From NCBI RefSeq assembly GCF_008728515.1, contig NC_044977.1, forward strand, positions 170,237,139-170,301,138: DNA of 64,000 nucleotides, read 5' to 3'. Under the pieces are notes generated by a model, which did not search any database, was not told the DNA's origin, and saw only the letters and a list, made by a program, of their open reading frames with translations. The translations under genes and the position numbers were made by a program. The first letter of the stretch is position 1. The number at the start of each line of letters is the position of its first letter. The DNA is from Papio anubis (taxonomy: Eukaryota; Chordata; Mammalia; Primates; Cercopithecidae). Shown one piece after another: positions 35,198 to 45,870 of the stretch.

Positions 35198-36129
35198 CTA
35201 TTTTATAAAACAAAGGATATCTGCTTTTGAAGGCAGGGCTGCCTGGGAGCAGGGGTGATGAGAGCATGTGTTGCTGGGTAATAGAAGAGGCTGGTGGGCT
35301 GTGAACTGAGTTGGTGACATAAAGTGATGCAGGCTGACAGTAGCAAGGTGGCCCACCAGGGTGTGGTTGGCAGTGGGTGACAGCTGGAGGAAAGCATACT
35401 GGTTCAGGGATGGAGACTGGGGTGACAGAGAGAGGAACCCCTGGGGAGACTGGCCAAGGTTTCTGAAACAGAGGGTGTGGGTAAAAGCACAAAGCCATAA
35501 TCCAAATTGAACTCTTGAGGGCAGGGAAGAGTTGGTGAAATCTGTGGTAATAGAAAAGGGCCCAAAACCTTGAGAAGGAGCCCTGTGGTGGTGCAGAGTA
35601 TGGGGAAGAACTGCCCCTGAGTGGCTGGAAGCAGAAGGCTTTAAGCAAGAGAGGGTGAACCTGGAGGGAAGAAAGGCAGGAAAACATGGCGGGAGGTATC
35701 TGCAGATAAGGAAAGCAGTTGTGTGCGGTGACTGCTCGAAAGCACATTCTAGGAGTCTCCGAGAGAGCTGAGGAAATTCTTTACAACAGCTGGTACCAAG
35801 GGAGCGGATGAGAGGGAAGTACCAAGGACAGCGCACGGGAAACTCAGTATTCCCAAGGCTCTGGAAACAGGAAGAATACAGATAATCAAGTGGGCACTGG
35901 TGAAGCCAAGGACCCATAAGATGATGGGATCATAAAAGCTGGACCAGAGTGGGTGGCAGGGTGGGAAGCAGCTTGATTTCAGACTGAAAGCTGAGAAAAA
36001 AGTGTGCTTGACTATGAAGAAGTATTCATGGAGGCATGTGAGGTGGTGGATATGAACTCCATATGCAGAAGGCCAGCAGGGCCACCATTCCTCTGCAAGC
36101 CTGCCAGGCGTCTGACTCCATTTGCTCAT
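35198..36129 (-). other. Unassigned region with long overlapping open frames
   Basis: The minus strand has open frames of 239 codons (35198-35917), 218 codons (35091-35747) and 126 codons (35749-36129). The plus strand is purine-rich. The predicted products are rich in Ser, Pro, Leu and His and show no domain I recognise. The compositional bias alone could keep these frames open. The stretch may be an old repeat that I cannot name. I do not call a gene. Confidence 0.35.
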
Positions 36130-36651
36130 AATTCTTTGGACTCCTACTGTTAGCTTTCATTGTGAGTAGGGGCAATGCATGCTCTGGATGAGGTGAGGGC
36201 ATTCAGTGAAATCTCTGAAGGACATGTCTTTGACAAGAGAGTTAATTCTCAGGAAAGAAAAGGAAAGAAAAGAATCAGCTCATGCTTTTGTCTGCACTTG
36301 GACTTGGTTTGGAAATGATTATTGCTCCTTACTTTGCTTTCATTTCTGGGTGCCAAGAGGCACTTTCATTTAACCTTTTGTACAGTGAATGTGTTCTGTA
36401 TTTTTAAAAGTCGTGGTAATGTTTTCTGGAGTGGTATTTTCTCCGAACAGTAAATGGGTGGCAGTACCTAATTTAAAATCCTAACTTTCCATCACATCCT
36501 TCAATTACATACACATTGTTGAAAAATCGATGATTGCATTAACCACTTAACTATTACATTTAAAAGAGATTATTTATTTAGTACTCAACAGCTCACTGGG
36601 TGGACTGATCACATCTGTGTTTAAATTAAAAAATTCAAGTAGAGGGGAAGA

Positions 36652-36772
36652 GTAAGGATGAGAGAGAGAGGGAGAGAAACAGAAGATAGAAGAGGAAAGA
36701 GATGGAGGGAAAGTAGGAGAGAGGGACAGAGGGAGAGGAAGAAGGAAAGGAAAGGAAAGCTTGAGAAAGAAA
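36652..36772 (+). repeat. Polypurine (GA-rich) tract
   Basis: About 120 bases almost entirely A and G on the plus strand. It could form a triplex. It also forms the Arg/Glu/Lys-rich start of a 166-codon plus-strand open frame, which is probably fortuitous. Confidence 0.85.
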
Positions 36773-37033
36773 CATTCCCCAATTTGCCACTTAATTTTTA
36801 TTTCAAATGCCTATGTAATTGTTCACCTGGAGTCAACAGAGCTACAGAACACACACACACATACAAAAAGACAGAATTCTGTGTCCAAGTCAGAGGGGCA
36901 ATGAAACCAGATTCAGAAAGCACAGTCCTGTGTGGAGTTTCTGCTTTGGTTATTAATTTTTCTTTCTGCACAACTAAAAATGTGGTTGTAGAGCAACAAC
37001 ATACACAATCAGAACCAAAACTGAATAGGACAA

Positions 37034-37060
37034 CCCTCCCCCACCCCCACCCCCAGCCCC
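37034..37060 (-). other. Candidate G-quadruplex motif
   Basis: The plus strand has five C-runs of three to five bases separated by one or two bases. The THRB sense strand therefore carries G-runs of 4, 5, 5, 5 and 3 with very short loops. Confidence 0.6.
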
Positions 37061-38179
37061 ATCTCCTTGGTCCTGGCCTAAAAACAGGAAATTCTTATTC
37101 TCTTGGACATGATAACAAACTCAGGCAACTTTTCGAACATGCAGTTCCTATCAAGTAAGACGGCATGTAGAAGGTCAAGCAAAGAATCCCGTGGAGGAGA
37201 GTTGCCCAGGGAAAACTCCTAGGAGGGATTCTGTTTCAACAGACCCAACCGGCCCACACTAAATCGAGAGGTTGACCTGCAAAGCTGCCTTCAGAGCAAC
37301 CAGATGAAGATGCAGGCTGTTTGGGAACTTCAGAATGTAATTAGAATCTGTGATGGAAACAGCCAGCACTTCTACCCACAAAAGGATTTTTTTTTTTTTT
37401 TTAAAAAGAAAGAAAAGAAGGAGAAAAAAAGTCAACTTTTTACTTTGCTGAAACCTCAGCCACAGAGGAGAAAGCACAACAGACAACCTAGTTGCCAATT
37501 CTCCTCCATCTGATTCTAGACTTATTCCCTCCTTCCCCTGAATTTGTGGGGGCCAGAAGTGTGCAGCCAGCACTGGCCCTGTGAGGACTTAGCATACCTT
37601 TGCACAGCTATGTCACTAGAATTACAGTAAATATCATATCTTCTGAGTGAATGATAGGGTTCTTGAAAATTACAAATTTGTTTTTTATAATCCATAAGAA
37701 AAATAAGACAGACATTACATTCTGCATTTCAGCCCTCCTCAATGTGAAAATTACATTGGTTTTCCCCTCCTCAATTCTTGAAGCTTTATTTTAAATGTGA
37801 TTCAATGAACTGACATCTGACTCTTCCTTAGTTCATGTTCTTAATGCTTCCAGAACTTGATAACTTATTCTTTTGGCTATGAATGCAAAAAACCTTTGTA
37901 GAAAAACAATCCAAAGAAAACTTAAAGTTATTCTAAAGTCCACCAATTAAGATAACCATTCTTAACATTGGGTAGGGTAGCCTTCCTTTATTTCACCGGT
38001 TTGTACCTATAATTTTTTTATAAGATTGTAATTTTTCTATAAGATTCTCTGTATACTAGAAAATAAAGGCTAGGAAATAAGCCATCCTTAAAAAAAATAA
38101 AGAAAAAGTTAAGACAGCTGCATTATTGGAGTTTATAAAGCTGTAATGACAGAAGTGAACACAGATGAAGCAATTATGA

Positions 38180-38208
38180 ATTTTTATCTATTGTGAATAG
38201 ATAAAAAT
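38180..38208. repeat. Perfect inverted repeat, 13-bp arms, 3-nt loop
   Basis: The arms at 38180-38192 and 38196-38208 are exact reverse complements around the loop GTG. They are AT-rich (ATTTTTATCTATT). Confidence 0.9.
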
Positions 38209-38439
38209 CCAATTGGAAAATGAGGCCTACCCCACTGAACACCTGTTTATAGTCTTAATTTTGCCTTAATGAGACACTACTGATGTCCTTCAACACAACA
38301 AAAATCAATAGTGGATCAATATGGATAAACATGTTGGGTACAACCTTTTGTCCTAAGAGACAGTTAACAGCTGGGTTTAGTTTTACTGGGATTTACTTGA
38401 AGACTTGTAAAAGTAAATAATGGTGCATTTAAGAATATT

Positions 38440-38580
38440 TGCCTGCTTTGATTTAGTGACTTTGGCAGGTGGCGGTGGCCTTTCAATGACATATGGCTTT
38501 GAAATTACATCAATATATGCATACAATGTGTCTTTTCCTCTAGTTCAGGCATCAAATTAATTAGTAAAAAATCCCTGGTT
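38440..38580. promoter_or_regulatory. Candidate TRbeta2 intronic enhancer
   Basis: A repeat-free segment about 1.7 kb downstream of the TRbeta2 exon has E-boxes CAGGTG (38466-38471) and CATATG (38490-38495) and a homeodomain-type TTAATTAG (38557-38564). In mouse, bHLH and homeodomain factors act on TRbeta2 control regions. This call rests on motifs and position alone. Confidence 0.3.
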
Positions 38581-40209
38581 TAACATTTTATAAGCAAATA
38601 TTCCCCAGTGTTGGTTGAAGAAAATACAGTGAAAAGAGAAAAGAACCTGAAAAGTTCTGCAGGAATTTTTAAGAATAGCAGAATGACCACATAGATTGAC
38701 AGGCACCAATATTTTCTTATAACACTACAAAAGGCATATCCAAGTATGTTTAATGAGGCAATGTTAATTTCTTCTTTTCAAAGTTAAATTACTTACACTA
38801 TTAAGTGAAATAGCACATGTTCAATCTATCTCAAGTGTTTCCATTAGGGGACTTACCCTGTGTGTCTCTTGTAAGAAATGAGATTCTGACGACCTTCAAA
38901 AGGATGCAAAACTCCATGTTTATAAATAAAAATCAAGATGAGCAACTCTAAATATATTTTATGCTGTAATCTCCTTAATATTTCATACTTGGAAGTTATA
39001 GAATAACACTATATGTAGTAAAAATTACAGATTCTAGTTTTTGTTTTTATAAAATTTTGTTCATTTGTTTTCATAACAGACTACTTTCAATTATAGAGTC
39101 ACACTAAGAAAAGCAAATGATAAATTTTATAGAAACCACAACTAAATAAACCACATTATGTTTTAAGATTAATTTAACAGAGAAATTTACCTTTGAGGAT
39201 CAAAGGGCATCATGTTTTTGTAAATTACAGAAACTTGTAAATTTGGTTCTCTATGCAATATCCTATAGATTATATACAGAAAACATGAGATTCTGGCATA
39301 TCTGCACTAGAATTTACACTATTTTCAAAAGCATTCCTATCTGGCAGTTGCTACTAAATGTCCTGAGTTCTACCTGTTTGCCTCCCTTATTTTATTTTTC
39401 AGTATCTTATTTTTCAGTAATACAAGACACGTTCTATTGACAGAAATTTAAACAGCATTATAAAGCCACGGTGTCTATTAAGATATATGGATATTTTACT
39501 GGTTTTAATATTGGCTATTTTGAAGGGTGTTTCACTTCCTTTCATAAAGAGAATTCACTTGATATGATTGCAGACATGTTCAACTTTAGGGACAAAATAG
39601 CAAGGTAAAGTTTCTCAGTTTTTGTTTGAGTTTTACATTCTTACAGTTTGACATGGTTACAAATAGACTCTTTACTGTTTACATGGATAAGTAAATACAT
39701 TAAAATGAACATTTACAGATCCTAGCAAATCAACATTATTATAGCACTGTCAAAGAAATCACTAACATATTTTACTAGTTAACGAAAATAAACTTTCAAA
39801 ATGAAGTGCCAAGAAAAAGTCAAATGAGTTTTTAATCTGAACCTGAACTGGGGAGAATTATCCCACTTCAGACACCACAACACCTACCCACCAACTGGAA
39901 ACCTTTCGCATATTTTCTTTCGCCAAGAAGCCAACAATAGTCACTTTGGGCAATATATACACACACATAGCAAAATACAGCCTAGAAAGTCAACTCACAC
40001 CAGCTTTCACAGATGAAGAAAAAAAGTGCTTGGAAATCTTGATGTTCACAGAGTCCTTCAATCACCTAGCAACCCCTCTTACTGCCGTTTTTAATTTCAA
40101 ATAGCGTTCACATTCAAAGATTTGACGAAGCTGATGTAAACTGTAACTTTAAAACGAAACGAAAACAAACAGTGAAACTTTGAACACATTTAAGCAAAAT
40201 GGTCCCTAC

Positions 40210-40537
40210 CTTTTTTTTGAGAATACGATGGCGACTGCACTTGAGAAAAAGTAGGCTTTTCTTCAGTGAAATATTCAGGTTGGCTGTATTGATTCAGGGC
40301 CATGTCCAAGTCAGAGTCCTTGCTTTTAAACATGTTTCCAGGGTAACTACAGGTATAAGGCTGATTCACTGCCCAGGCCTGTTCCATATATATGTTGTTA
40401 CTGGGCACAGCCTGAGCATCGCAACCACTGTAACCCGGACTATCTTCAAAATACGCGTAATAATCAGTGGACTGCATGTAGCAATTGCTGCCGGCAGCTG
40501 GGTGCACTTCATATATTTCTTGCATACAGTAGTTCAT
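40210..40537 (-). CDS. THRB: THRB TRbeta2-specific first coding exon (residues 1-109)
   Basis: The 328 coding bases give 109 codons plus the first G of codon 110. The start is a true ATG at 40537-40535, and the product begins MNYCMQEIYEVHPAAGSN, the TRbeta2 N-terminus. The donor is CAAAAAAAAG|GTAGGG, and read-through would add RDHFA and stop. The domain is rich in Tyr, Gln and Ser (for example DYYAYFEDSPGYSG) and ends TFSQVQSPSYSQKK. It is the isoform-specific A/B region with ligand-independent activation function. The length fits the 476-residue TRbeta2 exactly (109 + 367). TRbeta2 serves pituitary and hypothalamic feedback, cone opsin patterning and hearing. Its own promoter should lie directly upstream. 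Confidence 0.97.
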
Positions 40538-40960
40538 TTTGTTTCCCTGGTTCAGTTTCTACTTTACATATACACACACTCTACGCATGCATTCTCCAGC
40601 CCCATACACCCTGAGAGCTGGGCATATACGCAGAGAAGCATACATACATACACATGAAACGCGAAGGGAAGATGAATAAACACCACCACCAACACAGCAA
40701 CCCAGCCTGCTTTACTTTGTAATAGCACCTGATGTGCTAAAATCCTATTTAGACCGAGGTGTCTTTTGAGCTCTTCTGCCATCCAAACATATTGGAAAGC
40801 AGATTTATGACTATCAAAGGTCTTAAGCTGTGCATGCAGCTAGTTAATTCCTGGGGAAGATGGCAGGCAGGTAGGAATGACCTCCACCCAGATAGGGAAG
40901 TGGCAGCGAGAATGTTTCTCTGAAGCTGCTAAGATTCATTTTATATGCTGTTTTTAACCC
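40538..40960 (-). promoter_or_regulatory. THRB: Candidate TRbeta2 5' UTR and promoter
   Basis: This is the sequence immediately upstream of the TRbeta2 ATG. It contains ATGAATAAA at 40672-40680, a match to the POU1F1 (Pit-1) consensus, an E-box CACCTG at 40726-40731 and, on the minus strand, TATAAAAT at 40945-40938. No CpG island is present. POU1F1 and bHLH control of TRbeta2 in pituitary and retina is known from other mammals. The transcription start cannot be placed from sequence alone, so some of these motifs may lie within the 5' UTR. Confidence 0.5.
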
Positions 40961-42094
40961 CTTTCAATGTGATTATAAAACGATTACTCATTGTTATGTC
41001 ATTTTGCTGGACAGCTTAAGCATGAAACATTATAAAGACATCTTAGAGAATATCCTTGGATACAAAGAAAATCCTAAAATCAATAATCTAGTTTATTAGC
41101 ATGAACCAGAGAAAATCCAGTAGTAATGAGCCTGATGACTGACTGACTCCAAAACATTAATCTAGCTGTGCAAATGTTACTGGTTGAATCTGTTGTTGAA
41201 TGTTACTGACTGGCTTTTAATACTAGGATCCAACCATCTTCCCATGACACATAGGTCCCACTGGTTTTTAAAACATGCCAAAGAAGTACACAGTTGAAAA
41301 TGCTGCTGATGTCTGCGAGTGAGTTTTATTCTGTTCCTTGCACATGATTATTTTCTACCTCATAAGCACTAATCTACACGAGACCTAAAGCTTACGTTAA
41401 CTGTTCAATTCTGTATTTTATGTTTTCTTTATAAAGGCATGAGAGAGAGAGTATGCCAATGCCCCTATATGAGGAATACCCCTATTATATAGCAGCTTTC
41501 CTTTTCTGTTGGTGCTTAATAGTACTCTGATGAGTAGTGCGTGGAAAACTGTAAACACTTATCACTTTATTCCCATTCAAAACTGCTTTTGAGATTATTT
41601 TCAAGATTTAATGTGATTTAAGTGGTATTCACGTAGTTACTTAAAGATAGTGATCAAAAAGGGAACAGCATTTTCTGTAAGAATCATCATATCTTTTAAC
41701 TAAGAAGTTAACAAATACCAAATTAGATTGTAAATGCTTGCTAAGATGATTACTAATGGTATTTTCTCCCTGTGGATGGTGACCAGTGTGTGCATGTCAC
41801 GTATATGCATAGTTGTAGATCATGACATCAGGAAGGGCAGATGCTGCTCTTCTACACTGGCGAGTCCTTCTGTTTCTTAGGCAGCCTGTTTTCAGGGCTG
41901 GGCCTCAGGTGGTGACGTTTACCTTTGGCTTCCTGCTGGTCCATGAGCATGTGACCGTGTTGGTATTTCTCTCTAAAGGACCATCGACAACGTAATATTG
42001 TAATTTTCAACAGTGAGACCTTTGCTTTGGACATGTAGCTCCAGTCATCAATTGCAACATGGAATTCTGGGGCAGGGACATATGGCAGAAGTAA

Positions 42095-42230
42095 GGAGGG
42101 TATTACAGTCATTCAACAAATTATGGGGTGTCTGTTAAGTACAAAGCAAGGAGTTGATGGCTACAGAGATGGCTGTTCAGAAAAAAATCACTGTCTCTGC
42201 CAAAAGGTAGCTTAATTAAATATACAGTCA
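42095..42230 (-). mobile_element. L2 fragment
   Basis: Reversed L2-like pattern: 'cattcaacaaattatggggtg' in part, 'tctgttaagtacaaagcaag', and 'aaatcactgtctctgcc'. Weak. Confidence 0.45.
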
Positions 42231-43944
42231 AGTGGACCATCATTGTGCTGTCTTTAAGTGCTGACTTTTCATAAATGTAGTAAAGGAGCCATGGACTCAA
42301 CGGAAAAAGGTGAGGAATTATCGAATGAGCAAAAGATGCGACAAAATTAGAAAAGAGACCCAGGAAGATCTATGTGGAGGATAGTAATAAGACTCCTTTA
42401 AAAACTACAACTGATATAAAACAAGCAAAAGCATGTTCTTCAGTTGGTATATATTTGAATCTGTAAAATGAATCACAGTATCCTAGAAAGCATGAAAAGT
42501 TACCATAAGGAATAAAGAAGACAGCTAACGTTTTAATAGTGTTTTTACTTTCTTATTACTCTTAAAACAAATAAAAGATTTATTCAGTGTTATTAAGAAC
42601 ACATACACAATATTACAATTAACATTTTCTCCCTACTGGAAATGTCAAAACATTTCACTGGAAGCAATAACTATTTTCTGAAAACCCCAGGAAAAAGAAT
42701 CCAGGCCTTATGGTTTTTTTTGTCTGATCTCATTTATTTATCTCAAATTTCCCAAGCCTAATATGAAAATTAACCTTTCAATAAAGCAGTTTTCTTTTTT
42801 GGCAAATGCACATGTTTCAAAGTCTCTTTTTCTGGTTAAGAGCTGCATGTTGAATCCATTCGATTTTGCAGTTTTGCCCAGTGCATTTCCTGGCTCCCTC
42901 TCTTTTTCATTAAAGGCAGAAATCCAAGCAATTTCTTGCTTCTCATCAGTAACAATATCAACTAAAATCAGAGACTCAACTTTTATTCCAAAGGAACACT
43001 TAAAAATAATTTTCAGAAATCTCTAAATATGCTTGAAAAATTGGACAGTTATTCTCCCCTGAAACTGGATATAAACACTGCAATGAAAAAGGAAAGAATA
43101 GCTGCTGAAACACTTTCTCTCACTTTTTACTAAACATCTGAAAGGTCAACAGCATTTTTATTGAATTAAAAAAATCCTGAATCCCCTCAGAAATCTTTAC
43201 ATTAAAAAAATTTTCAAAACATATTTAAGAGAGCTCACTTCCTCCCTAATGTTTACTGTTTGGAGAAAACAGAACAAAACATTCTGAAACACACTCCACA
43301 CCAAATGGGAATACTCTTTACTTGTAATGAATGCACAAAACTCTCATTACTAGTAGTTGAAAATGGAGCTCAACACTCACATTGAATTTGAAATATGGCC
43401 CCTCACATCCTGATAGAAGCAATCACATCTGTCACCTGTGATCAGTCTTGCATGCTTCTTTGTAAAGTCAATAAAGCAATCTAAACATATTATGTGTCAC
43501 AAATGGGGGTAAGCTTCAGTGAGGTTGTTGTCTTATTTTCTTGATTGCCTGCTCTAATTATTTAAAGAGCAGCTTAAGAGTTATTTCACTTATTATGCAT
43601 CCAACTGCCTTAAATAAACTCAGGAGGACCTTAATAATTCTGATCAGAAGTGTTTCTATATATATATGCCTAGGTGTGACTCATAGAAAGTCCGCTTTAA
43701 TAATTATGGGATGAAACTTTAGCATCAAGATTGTTAAAAGAAGTTCTGAGGTTATTTGTATAAGTAGCAACATTTGAGAGCCACTTGTTCCACTAAGTGT
43801 CTGACCCCAGTCCCTTCACCAAGGAGCAGGGAATCCTGTGGACTAGCTCCTTTTTCTTCATTTGCAGCTTCACTACATATTTCCCTTAGTTCTTAGCAAT
43901 TTACCCTCCACACTTCAACCAGGCTTCACCCGCCTTTGAGTTAC

Positions 43945-44165
43945 CCAGTCAAGCAGAGGACGCAGCACAAAAGGAGGCACGCCAGGAAAGAACGAAATCC
44001 AAGGAGAAGTGTAATAAACTCAGGATGGGGCACAGGAGTAATCTGCCTAGGGTGCCAGGGATGGCTTCACAGAAGAGGTGACCAGTGAGCTGGAAGAGTA
44101 TGTAGGACATCATCAGTGGAGGCCTAAGATACCAAATGGCTGAGCAGAAATGTCTTAGGAAGGGT
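43945..44165 (-). mobile_element. Possible L2 fragment
   Basis: 'ctagggtgccagggatggc', 'ttcacagaagaggtgaccag' and 'tgagctggaagagtatgtag' resemble the reversed L2 3' region. Confidence 0.45.
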
Positions 44166-44319
44166 GCTATCAACTAACTGTACTTGCAAAAAGGCACATA
44201 AAGAAAGATAACTGATACGCCTTAAAGCAACTGGTCAGAGCCTTTTAACTTCTACTCTAATGACTGTTCTTACTTTCTGTTTTAGTAATTGAACCTCTAA
44301 ATTTTAGTTGGGCTCATGG

Positions 44320-44670
44320 CCCCTGAGAAAAATTCCGTTTCCCATTTGTCAATATGTGTCTGTGTGACTAACTTCTGACCAATGAGACATAATAGAAGTG
44401 TTGCAAGGCAATTTCCAGGAAACTTAAAAGACACAGTAAAAGACAACTGGTGCATTCCATTTGCCTCTCGTTTGTTTCGACTTTCTGCTCCCTGCAATGG
44501 CCACCATGTTGGTCCATGAGAGTGAGGGCTATACTCTAGGGATTGTGGAAGAATGATTTGGAAAATTCTAGGTTGCTGAAATACACAGAATTGCCATACT
44601 AGCTCTGGACTGCCAACTTATGGACTTCTTTTTTTCTCAAGAGACAGAAATAAACTTATTTAGGTCACAG
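44320..44670 (+). mobile_element. MLT1-like MaLR LTR
   Basis: 'aacttctgaccaatgagac', 'ctccctgcaatggccacc', 'ctggactgccaacttatgg' and a polyadenylation-like 'agaaataaactt' near 44650 follow the MLT1 layout. Old and diverged. Confidence 0.5.
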
Positions 44671-44785
44671 TTTTCTTTTTTGTAAAACAGAGATAACAGT
44701 ACTCACTTCATTGGTTATTGTGAAGATTAAGTGAGTTTATATAAGTAATGCACTTGGAATGATGACTGGCCTAGTAAGTGACAAT
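44670..44785 (+). mobile_element. MIR SINE fragment
   Basis: 'tttgtaaaacagagataac', 'ttattgtgaagattaagtg' and 'gcacttggaatgatgactgg' make up the 3' half of a plus-oriented MIR. Confidence 0.55.
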
Positions 44786-44867
44786 TGCACATACATAATA
44801 ATTATATACATATATATATACTCTATATATTTCTTAGGTCTTGTCTTGGGCTACTTCTCTACACTCT

Positions 44868-44880
44868 AGGTCAGAGGTCA
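44868..44880 (+). promoter_or_regulatory. Perfect DR1 nuclear receptor element
   Basis: AGGTCAGAGGTCA is two perfect AGGTCA half-sites in direct repeat with one spacer base. DR1 is the known preference of RXR homodimers, PPAR-RXR, HNF4 and COUP-TF. It straddles the end of the adjoining hAT element. Occupancy is unknown. Confidence 0.6.
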
Positions 44881-45087
44881 GCAATCTTCAGCCTGTGGGC
44901 CAAACATGACCCACCACTTGTTTTGTAAATAAAGTTTACTGGAATACAGCTTTTATTTGTTACATATTTTCTGTGGCTGCTTTTGTGCTATCATGGCAGA
45001 GGTGAGTAGTTGCAAGAGAGACCTTATAGCCTGCTCAAAATATTTACCACCTGGTATTTTGGAGAAAAAGTTTGCCAAGCCCTGCTC
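44871..45087. mobile_element. hAT-type non-autonomous element
   Basis: 'cagaggtcagcaatcttcag', 'cctgtgggccaaacatgacc', 'tgtaaataaagtttactgg', then 'agaaaaagtttgccaagcc'. The two ends form an imperfect inverted repeat. The family name is not assigned. Confidence 0.65.
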
Positions 45088-45129
45088 TAGGCGATCTCAT
45101 CCTGTCTCATAGTTTTAAATACTAATTAT

Positions 45130-45870
45130 GTGCAACATCCATGTGGATATCTCCATCCCAGATGTCTCCTCTGAAACTGGGATCCTATATCCAACCATCA
45201 ACTTGACATCTCCATTTGCCCAACCAACGGGCATCTCCAACTTAATTTCTAAAATCTGTTCCTCTCACAGTAGTCCCATCTTGGCACCACCATCCACCTG
45301 GGAGCTTAAGCAAATAACCTTCAAGCCAACTCTTTTCTTCCCTTCACTACCTAAATCCAATCCATTAGTAAGTTCATTGGTTCTTCCTCCAAAATGTATG
45401 TTTAATACAACTACTTCCTTCTCTCCGTTGCCATCATCACAGTCCAAACCATCATCATCTCCTAACTGGACTCCTTTCTGGCTTCCTCATTAGCTTTGGG
45501 CCACTTTAATATTTTCTTGACAGAGCCACCAAAGAGTGATGTTTTACAGGCTGCAAATCAGATAATGTTTCTTCCTTGTTTAAAACCTTCAGTGGCTTTG
45601 TACTGTATTTAGAACAAAATCCAAACCTCTACCAAAAGGTGGTCCTTCCCCACTTCTCATCAATCCTCCTGCTTCCTTGACATAAACCAAAACAGCATCC
45701 TCACTGTTCCTTGAGCACGCCAAGTTTTTGCCTGCCTCAATTCAAGGACGCTGCACATGTTCTTCCCTCTGATACATTCCTCCCTTCAGCTCTTCACAGG
45801 ACAGAGCCCTTCTCATTCATTTGGATGGAGCCTAAATGACACTTTGTGTGTCAGGAACCTCTTGATTCCA
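45130..45870 (+). mobile_element. L2 element, 3' part
   Basis: A long plus-oriented L2 stretch: 'atcttggcaccaccatcc', 'ctaactggactcctttctgg', 'agaacaaaatccaaacctc', 'gttccttgagcacgccaag', 'catgttcttccctctgata'. A 121-codon plus-strand open frame at its start is L2-derived. Confidence 0.75.

Larger units (their letters stand above)
26706..40209 (-). other. THRB: THRB intron between TRbeta2 exon and first zinc finger exon (13.5 kb)
   Basis: This 13504-bp intron joins the TRbeta2-specific exon to the shared part of the gene. It holds three Alus, L1 and L2 pieces, a hAT element and several microsatellites. Nothing was recognised in 27550-28480, 28810-31160, 31270-31690, 32900-33880, 34130-34890, 36130-36650, 36780-37030 and 37070-40200. 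The last 2.6 kb before the TRbeta2 exon is AT-rich and repeat-poor. In mouse an intron control region for TRbeta2 in pituitary, cones and cochlea is known in the corresponding intron. Confidence 0.9.

Noticed and set aside
45128..45493. 121-codon plus-strand frame
   Set aside because: It lies inside an L2 element.
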